Source: Polyangia bacterium
Lineage (GTDB): Bacteria; Myxococcota_A; Polyangia; Nannocystales; Nannocystaceae
DNA length: 64,000 bases
Direction of reading: 5' to 3'
Assembly: GCA_030429545.1 (NCBI GenBank)
Contig: JAUIFF010000010.1
Coordinates: forward strand, 124,001-188,000
The position numbers were made by a program, and so were the translations under genes. Positions within the stretch are counted from its first letter, which is position 1. Every line of letters starts with the position of its first letter. Shown here in pieces: positions 1-7,844 of this stretch. The notes beneath the pieces were generated by a model. The model searched no databases and was not told the DNA's origin. It worked only from the letters and a program-made list of their open reading frames with translations.

Positions 1-282
1 GGGTGGAAGCACGAGTGTCGAGTGCTCCTCGAGGCCCTGAGACAGTTACCGCTCAACGTTCAAACGATGCTTGAACTGTACTACTGGGAGTCACTCAACG
101 GCCGGGAGATAGCGGCCGTTCTCGGAGTGCCGGAGAACACGGCACGCACTCGCCTGCGTCGCGCCCGTGCGCGTCTCGCCCGTGAAGTTGCGCGGGTCAA
201 GAATTTGTCCCAACCACTCGAGAGTACGATTGAAGATCTCGACCGGTGGGCAAGTTCACTGCGCTCCAAACTCGGTCGCTAG
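1..282 (+). CDS. ECF-like RNA polymerase sigma factor, C-terminal part (5' end outside window)
   Basis: The frame is open from base 1 (GWKHECRVLLEAL...), so the gene starts upstream of the window. The visible 93 residues are sigma region 4: a helix-turn-helix (LNGREIAAVLGVPENTARTRLRRARARL) that would read the -35 element of target promoters. The C-terminal tail STIEDLDRWASSLRSKL is closely matched by the tail of the sigma factor at 5989 (STMTNLEGWALAVRAKV), so the two are paralogues sharing a post-region-4 extension. The GTG at 22 is internal, not a start. Region 2 is not visible, so the exact ECF group cannot be assigned. Confidence 0.85.
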   Translation, partial: GWKHECRVLLEALRQLPLNVQTMLELYYWESLNGREIAAVLGVPENTARTRLRRARARLAREVARVKNLSQPLESTIEDLDRWASSLRSKLGR

Positions 283-393
283 CCGTTCGTGAAACAACCG
301 GGAGCTCGAGCGGACCACGCGACAGCTGCCGATGCTCGCCGTGAGCCCACGAACACGTCACAAACAGGCAATCGCGCGCCAAACGTGGCATAG

Positions 394-1572
394 ATGCCCG
401 TGATGTCTGGCACCGCCACTCGACTGCTGTCCGCCTGCCTGCTTTTGCTCGTCACCGGCCTCCACCAACCCGGATGCGACAAACAACCGCCCGCCGACAG
501 TCCGACACCCCCCACGGATGTACAGCCCGCGCCCGAGTCCGCTCCAGTCCCTGAAGCTGCACCCGAGCCCGAACCCGAGCCCGAACCCGAGCCCGAACCC
601 GAGCCTGTCGATCCCCTGGCCAAACTGTCGCCGGAGCAACAGTCCGTGTTTTTGTCGGGCGAGACTGACGAGCTGTCGCCCACCGAAATCCACTACATCA
701 AGACCAACGAGAGTCGCCACGATGTGTGGTTCCCGTATATCGAAGGTGCGGGCGGGGCCTATGTCGGCGTCGGTTCGGATCAAAACTACACGCTGATGGC
801 CAAGGCCCGCTCCGAGCTCGCCTTTTTGCTCGACATCGATATTCGCGTGGTCTACCTCCATCGCGTGTACGAGGTCCTGATCGAGGCCTCGGACACACCG
901 GAGCAACTCCACCAACGGTTTGAGGAAAGCCAGCAAGACGACTCGTTGGCACTGCTCGAAGAAGCGTTTAAAGACCTGCCCGCGGGCGAAAAGAAGTTGC
1001 TACTTCGCTACTACCGGGCCAGCCGGGAAACTGTGTATCGGCATCTACGCAATGTCATCCGCCGCACACGCGACGGCGAGGCGACCTCGTGGCTGTCGAA
1101 CCCCGAGATGTACGCACACATTCGCAAGCTCTATCAAAACGATCGGATCCGGGCGCTCGGGGGTGACCTGGCGGGGGCGAGCTCGATGCAGACCGTGGGC
1201 AAGGTCGCGGCCGAGCTCGACGTTCCGATCAAGGTCATTTACCTCAGCAACGCCGAGGAATACTTCCGCTACACGACCAACTACCGGGCCAACATTCGCA
1301 ACTTCAAAGGCGACGACGACACGGTGGTCCTGCGCACGATCTACAACAAGGAGTGGGTCCACGCCGACTCGCTGTGGGCCTACCAGGTGCAGCGCCTGAG
1401 CGACTTTCAAACGCGCCTTGGCGAGACCAAAAATCGCTCGCGCAACCCGATGTTTCGCTACGCCACCCAGGAAAACGTGCTCGACAAGGACACCGGGGTG
1501 AAGGGCTTGAGCCTGCTCGGGACTGGCCTGCAGCGGCCCGATGCGTTGGCTGAAAAATCTGACGAAGGCTAG
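394..1572 (+). CDS. Probable lipoprotein with EP-repeat linker and methyltransferase-like domain
   Basis: 392 aa. The N-terminus has a hydrophobic signal (residues 10-22) ending near a Cys (HQPGCDK), so export as a lipoprotein is likely although the lipobox is not classical; ATG 403 is an alternative start. Residues about 57-71 are an Glu-Pro repeat encoded by a cccgag/cccgaa hexamer array. The body contains YVGVGSDQNYTLMAKARSE, YLHRVYEVLIEAS and later GGDLAGASSM with YLSNAEEYF. From memory, this resembles the LIC_10091-like family with a SAM-methyltransferase-like fold; this assignment is not proven. Substrate and activity are unknown. Confidence 0.7.
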   Translation: MPVMSGTATRLLSACLLLLVTGLHQPGCDKQPPADSPTPPTDVQPAPESAPVPEAAPEPEPEPEPEPEPEPVDPLAKLSPEQQSVFLSGETDELSPTEIHYIKTNESRHDVWFPYIEGAGGAYVGVGSDQNYTLMAKARSELAFLLDIDIRVVYLHRVYEVLIEASDTPEQLHQRFEESQQDDSLALLEEAFKDLPAGEKKLLLRYYRASRETVYRHLRNVIRRTRDGEATSWLSNPEMYAHIRKLYQNDRIRALGGDLAGASSMQTVGKVAAELDVPIKVIYLSNAEEYFRYTTNYRANIRNFKGDDDTVVLRTIYNKEWVHADSLWAYQVQRLSDFQTRLGETKNRSRNPMFRYATQENVLDKDTGVKGLSLLGTGLQRPDALAEKSDEG

Positions 1573-1719
1573 CGGCCCGCAACACAATTTTTGGTGCGAG
1601 GCGACGCCCAAGAAACGCTGGATTGCGGGGCTATCGCGACTGTGCGAAGTCAACTTCGCAGGTCAGACACACACGTGGCCGGGCGTCGTACTGCGGTGGT
1701 CCGCTGATATCTTCCGGCC

Positions 1720-3033
1720 ATGCAAACAGCCGCCCTCCTCGACCTCGATATTGCCGCGTTTTGTCGTCAACTCGAGTCGACCGGCCACGGGCGTGCCTAT
1801 GTCGTGACCGCGGCAGACCAGACCATCGCGGTCTCCCACCCGCAACTGCAAGTACTCGCCGAGTGGCTGCAACAGGCCAACCCCGATTACCTCGCCCACG
1901 AGGGTCTGTTTTTTGAGGTCGGCAAGCAAAGTGGGGCGCTGTTTGGGGCGTTTGTCCATGGTACGCGCCGGGGCCAAAGCCAGGGAGGGCTACGGTTTTG
2001 GCCCTACCCAACCGTCGGCGATTTTTTGCGCGACGGCCTGCGCCTGTCCCTCGGTATGACCCGCAAAAATGCCCTTGCAGGCATCTGGTGGGGTGGTGGC
2101 AAGGGGCTCATTGCCCGCCCACCCGGCGATCGCCACAAAGACCCCGCTTTTCGCGAACTTGTCTACCGCGAGTACGGCACATTCGTGACCTCGCTCGGCG
2201 GTTGTTACATCACCGCCGAAGATGCCGGCACCTGGGCGACCGACATGTCGAGTGTATTTGCAACGACCCGGTTTACCACCTGCATCCCCCCTGCCCTCGG
2301 CGGGTCGGGCAACCCCTCGCCCGCCACCGCGAAGGGTGTTGTATGTGCAATGGAAGCGGCACTTGCCCACGCCGGCCGTGGCACCTTGCAAGGTAAAAAA
2401 GTTGCCATGCAAGGCCTCGGCAATGTCGCTACCGCCATGGTTGGGGAGCTCGTGGCCCGCGGCGCCAGTGTGCTCGCCTGCGACATCTCCCCGGAGCGCT
2501 GTGCAGACGTCCAACAGCGGTTTGCCGACGACCCGGTCGAGGTCCGTCACGTGGCCACGACCGACCTCGGGATCTTCGCCGAGCCCTGCGATATCCTGGC
2601 CCCCAACGCCCTTGGCGGGGTACTCAACCCAACCACAATTCCGATGCTCGCCACCAAGATCGTGTGTGGGGCGGCCAACAACCAGTTGCTGCACGAGACC
2701 CGCGATGCCGAGGCGCTCCAGCAGCGCGACATCACCTACATCCCCGACTTTTTGTGCAACCGCATGGGCATTGTCCACTGTGCCAACGAACAGTACGGCC
2801 GCCTGAGCCACGATCCAGCGATCGAGCGGCACTTTGGCCGCGAGTGGGAAAACTCGGTGTACGTCATCACCACCAAAACCCTCGAGATGGCCGCACGTGA
2901 GGGGCTGACGACGGCGGCCGCGGCGATTCGTTTGGCCGATGAGCTCGCCCAGGTCGAGCACCCGATTTGGGGACATCGCTCACGGGCCATCATCGACGAC
3001 CTGGTCGCCAGCCAGTGGCACACCCGTCGCTGA
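1720..3033 (+). CDS. Glu/Leu/Phe/Val-type amino acid dehydrogenase
   Basis: 437 aa. This should be an NAD(P)-dependent oxidative deaminase of an amino acid to a 2-oxo acid. The two active-site lysines lie in TRKNALAGIWWGGGKG (K116, K128). The catalytic Asp is in TAEDAGT, and the Rossmann dinucleotide motif is MQGLGNVATAMVGEL, ending in an acidic residue (LACDIS) that favours NAD. The spacing of the lysines matches leucine and phenylalanine dehydrogenases, but the protein has about 48 extra N-terminal residues compared with leucine dehydrogenase. Substrate cannot be fixed from sequence. The gene stands alone between two exported proteins; no strong Shine-Dalgarno was seen. Confidence 0.85.
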   Translation: MQTAALLDLDIAAFCRQLESTGHGRAYVVTAADQTIAVSHPQLQVLAEWLQQANPDYLAHEGLFFEVGKQSGALFGAFVHGTRRGQSQGGLRFWPYPTVGDFLRDGLRLSLGMTRKNALAGIWWGGGKGLIARPPGDRHKDPAFRELVYREYGTFVTSLGGCYITAEDAGTWATDMSSVFATTRFTTCIPPALGGSGNPSPATAKGVVCAMEAALAHAGRGTLQGKKVAMQGLGNVATAMVGELVARGASVLACDISPERCADVQQRFADDPVEVRHVATTDLGIFAEPCDILAPNALGGVLNPTTIPMLATKIVCGAANNQLLHETRDAEALQQRDITYIPDFLCNRMGIVHCANEQYGRLSHDPAIERHFGREWENSVYVITTKTLEMAAREGLTTAAAAIRLADELAQVEHPIWGHRSRAIIDDLVASQWHTRR

Positions 3034-3184
3034 CTTCATGTATCGTCACCTTTTTGCGGCTGGCCCAAGCCCCAGGTGAGCCGGCCGGGCGGCAGGGTTT
3101 CAGCGGATATCACGGCCCGGACGTGGGTATTCTCGCCATCGCGGCAGTAGGTGTGGTCCGACCGACTGTGGCATCTTCGCTGGG

Positions 3185-5335
3185 ATGAGCCGAAACACCC
3201 GCCGCATTTGGTCGTGCGCTCCGCTGTGCGGACTGCTCGTGTTGCCCCTCACCGGTTGTCAGCCGAAGGGCCCAGCCCCAGACGCCGGCGATAAAAAGGC
3301 CGAGCAAAAACCCGCCGAGACGGACCCCAAACCCGAGGTCGGTGCCGCCCAGGCGCGTCAGAGCCCCGAGGAGATTGCCAAGGAAGTCCAGTCGGTCATG
3401 GACACCAGTGTCGACCCCTGTGACAACTTTTACCAATACGCATGTGGTGGGTGGCTCAAAAATACCAAGCGCCCCGACGACAAACCCCGCTACGGCCGGG
3501 GCTTTGGCGAGGTCGCCGATCGCAACAAAGAAGTGCTCAAGCGGATTTTTGAGCAGGCCAGCCAAAACACCGCCGACCCCAAGGCCCTCAAACTCGGAAC
3601 ATTTTACAATACATGTATCGACGAGGCCGCGGTTGAAAAAGCCGGTGTCGAGCCCCTCAAACCACTGCTCGCCAAGGTCGATGCGGCGACCGACCTACCC
3701 GGTTGGATGAAGGTTTTGGGCGAGCTGCATGGCTCTACATTTAGTGGTGGGCGGGCGCTGTTGCGGTTTCACGTCACCCCCGACTCCAAAGACCCAGACA
3801 CCTATATCGCCGACGTCTCCCAGGGAGGGTTGGGCCTGCCCGACCGCGACTTCTACCTCAAAGACGACGACAAGAGTAAGGACCTGCGCGCCAAATACGA
3901 AGCCCACATCGCGACCATGCTCGGGCTCGCCGGTGAGGACAAGGCCAAGGCCGCCGAAGCGGCCAAAAACATCGTCGCGTTCGAGACGGAGCTGGCCAAG
4001 CGCTCCAAACCGCGGGCGGAGCTACGCGACCCGCAGGCGACCTACAACAAACTCGGCTACGAAGGCTTTGTCGCGCTCGACAAAAATGTACCGTGGGATG
4101 CCTATTTCACGGGCCTGGGCTACGAGGGCTCGGCCATCGGGGAACACCTCAACGTCAGTGTCCCCAGCTTCTTTAAAGGTTTGGGCGACCTGCTCAAAAA
4201 GACAGAACTCGCCACGCTCCAAGCGTACCTGCGTTGGCACACCATCAACGCCACCGCCGACTATCTGACCAAAGCCTTTGTCGATGCTGACTTCGAGATG
4301 CAAAAGGCCCTGACCGGCGCCGAGAAACTGTCGCCGCGGTGGGAACGGTGCACTGACCTCACCAACTACAGCCTGCGCGAGCTCGCCGGACCGTTGTTTG
4401 TCGCCGAGAAGTTCGCCGGCGACAACAAGAAGATTGCACTCGAGATGATCGCCGCGATCGAGGGCGCACTCGAGCAGGGCCTGCCGTCGTTGGAGTGGAT
4501 GGACGACAAAACCCGCGCCCGCGCAGTCGAGAAGATGAAGGCCATCACCAACAAGATCGGCTACCCCGACAAGTGGCGCGACTACAGCTCGTTAGAGGTC
4601 AAGGATGCGTTCTTGGCCAATGTGCTTGCCGCCAAGGAGTTCAACTTCCGTCACCACGGCGACAAGATCGGGCAAAAGGTCGACCGCAGCGAGTGGTACA
4701 TGCCGCCGGCGATGGTCAACGCCTACTACAACCCCTCGGCCAACGAAATCGTGTTTCCGGCCGGCATCCTGCAGCCGCCCTACTTCAGCCAGGACTTCCC
4801 CATGGCCATGAACTTTGGTGGCATCGGCATGGTGATGGGCCACGAGGTCACCCACGGATTCGACGACCAGGGCCGCAAGTTCGACGGCAAGGGCGTGCTG
4901 CGTGAGTGGTGGGAGCCCGAGGTTTCCAAGCAGTTTGAAGAGCGGGCTGCCTGCGTCGATAAGACCTACAGCGAAATCGAAGTCCTCCCGGGCGTCAAAC
5001 TCAACGGCAAGCTGACCTTGGGTGAAAACATCGCCGACTTTGGCGGCATCAAAGAAGCCTTCGGCGCCTATAAAAACTGGTCGAAAGAACACCCCAGTGA
5101 CAAGCCGTTTATCGAGGGGCTGACCGACGACCAACTGTTCTTCCTCGGGTTCGCCCAGGGCTGGTGCACCCACTCCAGCGAAGAGTCGATCCGCCTACGT
5201 GCCGTGACCGACCCCCACTCGCCGCCCGAGCAACGGGTCAATGTGCCGCTCGCCCATTTCCCAGGTTTTTGGGAGACGTTTGAGTGTGCCGAGGGCAAGC
5301 CCATGCACGTCAAAGACGCCTGCGAAGTTTGGTAG
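3185..5335 (+). CDS. M13 family zinc metallopeptidase, lipoprotein (neprilysin/PepO type)
   Basis: 716 aa, the usual length of M13 enzymes. A lipobox (LPLTGC) follows a short signal and is followed by a charged Pro/Lys-rich linker, so the enzyme is probably tethered to the cell envelope. M13_N features begin at DTSVDPCDNFYQYACGGW. The catalytic zinc motif HEVTH is at residues 553-557. The third ligand Glu is E614 in ENIADFGG, and the substrate-binding stretch NAYYNPSANEIVFPAGILQ precedes it. It should hydrolyse small to medium peptides. The gene is followed by a clear intrinsic terminator, so it is probably monocistronic. Confidence 0.95.
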   Translation: MSRNTRRIWSCAPLCGLLVLPLTGCQPKGPAPDAGDKKAEQKPAETDPKPEVGAAQARQSPEEIAKEVQSVMDTSVDPCDNFYQYACGGWLKNTKRPDDKPRYGRGFGEVADRNKEVLKRIFEQASQNTADPKALKLGTFYNTCIDEAAVEKAGVEPLKPLLAKVDAATDLPGWMKVLGELHGSTFSGGRALLRFHVTPDSKDPDTYIADVSQGGLGLPDRDFYLKDDDKSKDLRAKYEAHIATMLGLAGEDKAKAAEAAKNIVAFETELAKRSKPRAELRDPQATYNKLGYEGFVALDKNVPWDAYFTGLGYEGSAIGEHLNVSVPSFFKGLGDLLKKTELATLQAYLRWHTINATADYLTKAFVDADFEMQKALTGAEKLSPRWERCTDLTNYSLRELAGPLFVAEKFAGDNKKIALEMIAAIEGALEQGLPSLEWMDDKTRARAVEKMKAITNKIGYPDKWRDYSSLEVKDAFLANVLAAKEFNFRHHGDKIGQKVDRSEWYMPPAMVNAYYNPSANEIVFPAGILQPPYFSQDFPMAMNFGGIGMVMGHEVTHGFDDQGRKFDGKGVLREWWEPEVSKQFEERAACVDKTYSEIEVLPGVKLNGKLTLGENIADFGGIKEAFGAYKNWSKEHPSDKPFIEGLTDDQLFFLGFAQGWCTHSSEESIRLRAVTDPHSPPEQRVNVPLAHFPGFWETFECAEGKPMHVKDACEVW

Positions 5336-5360
5336 TACAACGACAACCAACTCGCTCCAC

Positions 5361-5390
5361 AAAGCCCGTCCGGAAAACCGGTCGGGCTTT
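5361..5390 (+). terminator. Intrinsic terminator after the M13 peptidase gene
   Basis: A 13-bp stem with one mismatch (AAAGCCCGTCCGG / CCGGTCGGGCTTT) closes a 4-nt AAAA loop 25 bp after the stop codon. The descending arm ends in TTTCGTTT, an adequate U-rich tract. Confidence 0.8.
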
Positions 5391-5542
5391 CGTTTCGCGC
5401 GTGGCTCCTTAAGCGTTCGAGCTCGCTCACCTACTCGTTGTGACCGGGATGTAACCGAACAACCTAGGTCGAAGCATCTCCGACCGACTTCAGAAGCAGG
5501 AAGACGCGCGCCCCCTTCCCAGACGACAAAATCCAACCCCGC

Positions 5543-5879
5543 ACCGAGTCGTGCGAAACGCCGCTGTCGTCTACTGCAAGCTTCACCCGACTGACCTCAA
5601 AGCAATAAGACCCCCGTGCCCTTCCCCAGACGACAAAAACCAACCCCGCACTCGAATTCGCGGAGGATTTTTGCCCGGGAACCGAGTCGTGCGAAGCGCC
5701 GCTGTCGTCATCTACTGCAAGCTTCGCCCGACCTGTCTCACGGGCAAAAAGACCCGCGTGAGGCGAATTCCCGGAGGACTTTTGCCCGTGAACCGAGTCG
5801 TGCGAAGCGCCGCTGTCGTCATCTACTGCAAGCTTCACCCGACCGGTCTCACGGGCAAAAAGACCCGCGCGCCCTTCCG
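5543..5879. repeat. 111-bp-class tandem repeat array, about three copies
   Basis: The block beginning accgagtcgtgcgaa recurs at 5543, 5681 and 5792. The periods are 138 and 111 bp, both multiples of three. Each unit holds gccgctgtcgtc, ctactgcaagctt and cccgac, and copies 2 and 3 add tctcacgggcaaaa. The arm TCACGGGCAAAA (5738-5749, again 5849-5860) is the exact reverse complement of TTTTGCCCGTGA (5780-5791), so a 12-bp inverted repeat lies inside the unit. An older module (agacgacaaaa plus ccaaccccgca) occurs at about 5520 and 5630. The array lies between the M13 terminator and the sigma factor. Nothing else was recognised in 5391-5542 or 5880-5970. Confidence 0.85.
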
Positions 5880-5988
5880 AGGCGAGACAGCCGGCAACAC
5901 GACACCGTATATAGTCAGCCGACTCGAGTGCCCGCTATGCAACTTCCCAACCCAACCGCACCGGGCAAAACCGCTTGGAGGTTTTGCC

Positions 5989-6639
5989 ATGGATGAATCC
6001 CCCGACGACTGGACCCTGCTGTTTGCCTGGCGCGAGGGCGATATGCCGGCCGGGGAGCAACTTGCGACCCGTTACTTCGGCCTGTTGACCCGGTTTTTTC
6101 TCAACAAGGTCCGCGACGCAAACGCGGCCGCCGACCTGGTCTCAGACACCTTCCTCGGCTGTGTGGCGCGCAAGGGCCACATCGAGGAGACCGGCAAGTT
6201 TCGCTCGTTTTTGTTTGCTATTGCAATGAACAAACTGCGCGGCTACTACCGCAAGCAGGCCAAGCGCCGACGCGAGCTCGAAGACTTTGTCGACGTCTGC
6301 GTCGCCAACACGCTCCCGCGCACACCGAGCTCGTTATTGGCCCACGCCCAGGAGGCCCAGCTGCTGGTCGCGGCCCTGCGCAGACTCTCGCTGGCGCAAC
6401 AAATCGTGCTCGAGCTCAACGCCTTTGAAGGACTGCGCGGCCCCGAAATCGCCGACCTTCTAGGCGTCCCCGTAGCCACTGTCTACACCCACCTTCGCCG
6501 GGGTAGAAAGCGTTTAGAGACGGTTGTCGGGCAACTGACGACCGACCCCAAACTCGCGCATTCGACCATGACCAACCTCGAAGGCTGGGCGCTCGCGGTC
6601 CGGGCCAAGGTCGAAGAAGTGACCGACGAAAAAAAATAA
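5989..6639 (+). CDS. ECF-like RNA polymerase sigma factor
   Basis: 216 aa. Region 2 covers about residues 20-95 (YFGLLTRFFLNKVRD, AADLVSDTFLGCV, FRSFLFAIAMNKLRGYYR), and region 4 covers about 125-180 (LSLAQQIVLELNAFEGLRGPEIADLLGVPVATVYTHLRRGRKRL). I chose ATG 5989 because GGAGG lies 7 nt upstream and sigma homology begins there; the frame stays open 146 codons further upstream only through the tandem-repeat DNA. No anti-sigma gene is adjacent; the next genes are a lipoprotein and a Ser/Thr kinase. The C-terminal tail matches that of the partial sigma factor at the left edge. Confidence 0.9.
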   Translation: MDESPDDWTLLFAWREGDMPAGEQLATRYFGLLTRFFLNKVRDANAAADLVSDTFLGCVARKGHIEETGKFRSFLFAIAMNKLRGYYRKQAKRRRELEDFVDVCVANTLPRTPSSLLAHAQEAQLLVAALRRLSLAQQIVLELNAFEGLRGPEIADLLGVPVATVYTHLRRGRKRLETVVGQLTTDPKLAHSTMTNLEGWALAVRAKVEEVTDEKK

Positions 6640-6722
6640 ATTCCTCGCGAATAGAAATCGAAAAGGTCGACATTCCCGTAGTGAGGGCCGCCAAAGCGGA
6701 GGTCCGACCGGAGAAAGACACT

Positions 6723-7811
6723 ATGTTGCGCAACACCGCCCGCCCCCTCGCATTCCTGCTCACCGCACTAACCCTTGTGACAACAGGTTGCGACACAGTC
6801 GATGCCGAGGCCGAGGGCTCGCTGGCGTTTCGCCCGGGGGGATTCAGCGGCGGCACACTCAACACCAGCAACTGGGTGAGCGCAGCCGCCCGCGACGTCT
6901 ATGAGTCCAACCGCGACGGGCAATGGCACACCAACAGCTACGGATTTGAAACCCGACTGGCCGAGATTTCTTTTGCTCATACAACCTTTGGCACGATCGT
7001 GACCGACCCGGCCGAGGCCACCCCTCCCGGACAGGCCCGCGTCAAAATTACCAACGCCAACAGCCTGACACTCAAGGTGATTCCCCCCACAGGTCCAAGC
7101 GAGAACTTCAGCGGAAGCGACTTGGTCGGCTTGGAGCTGAAGTTTGAGGTCAAGTACCAGGGCGGTCCGATTTTTGTCTCGCAGGTTCGGTTTGAACATC
7201 AAGTCAGCGACCCCTCGGGCGGTTCGCTCTACGAAATTCACAAGGTCAACCCGAGCAACGGACAACTGCTGGCGCCGTTGTGCGAGTCGAGTTCGTCCGG
7301 CGACCGCCTTGCCGCGGTCTTTGGCGGGATCAGTATCGATGCAGACTCGGGAGCGGTGACCGAGGCCAACAAAATCGTGCACATCGCGTGCACGGCCAGT
7401 GCACCCGGCAAGAGCCCGATGTTCGGCTATTTTCCCCACGGGCAGCCCGAAACCTTCCGCCTCGCCAACCGGGTGATCCGTGCCGACTACTGCGCCGACG
7501 GCCATCCCTACACCTACCCCGGCAACACGCTCGAGATCCGCGACAACTTCTCGCCGGGCCAAGAGGGCACCACCCTAGCGGATGTCTACGCCAGCCTCGG
7601 CGACATGGAACTCGAGGCGATGTGGAACGAAAATGGGATTTTGTGCATGGACACGCCGCGGGTCTCGTCGCTCGAGCAGCTCGATGTCGTGTGTCCGGTC
7701 AAAGCCATTGCCGGAACGGTCGAGCACAACTGGAAGCCGCCGGCCTGCGACACCTTCGTCGACCCCGACCCGACCGCGATTCGGTTCTTTTCGCTGTCGC
7801 AACCCGAGTGA
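6723..7811 (+). CDS. Uncharacterised lipoprotein
   Basis: 362 aa. Signal peptide and lipobox (LTLVTTGC) are clear. ATG 6723 is preceded by GGAG at 6711, and the upstream in-frame start at 6681 would bury the signal peptide. The mature part has no domain I recognise. It reads as a soluble beta-rich protein with several Cys residues (PLCESSSSGD, HIACTASA, GILCMDTP, DVVCPVK, PPACDTF) that could form disulfides in the envelope. It follows the sigma-factor gene by 83 bp and precedes a kinase gene by 33 bp, so co-transcription of the three is plausible. Confidence 0.75.
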   Translation: MLRNTARPLAFLLTALTLVTTGCDTVDAEAEGSLAFRPGGFSGGTLNTSNWVSAAARDVYESNRDGQWHTNSYGFETRLAEISFAHTTFGTIVTDPAEATPPGQARVKITNANSLTLKVIPPTGPSENFSGSDLVGLELKFEVKYQGGPIFVSQVRFEHQVSDPSGGSLYEIHKVNPSNGQLLAPLCESSSSGDRLAAVFGGISIDADSGAVTEANKIVHIACTASAPGKSPMFGYFPHGQPETFRLANRVIRADYCADGHPYTYPGNTLEIRDNFSPGQEGTTLADVYASLGDMELEAMWNENGILCMDTPRVSSLEQLDVVCPVKAIAGTVEHNWKPPACDTFVDPDPTAIRFFSLSQPE

Positions 7812-7844
7812 TCGGCGCGCCCGCAGGCTATTCTCGCAGCCGTA

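Noticed and set aside
5464..5838. Minus-strand repeat protein (KLAVDDDSGASHDSV repeats)
   Set aside because: This reading frame is the reverse of the same repeat array, without SD or homology.
5543..5879. CRISPR array
   Set aside because: Units are 111 to 138 bp, the whole unit repeats and there are no short spacers or cas genes.
5551..5988. Coding N-terminal extension of the sigma factor
   Set aside because: The extension is the tandem repeat read in frame; SD and sigma homology both point to ATG 5989.
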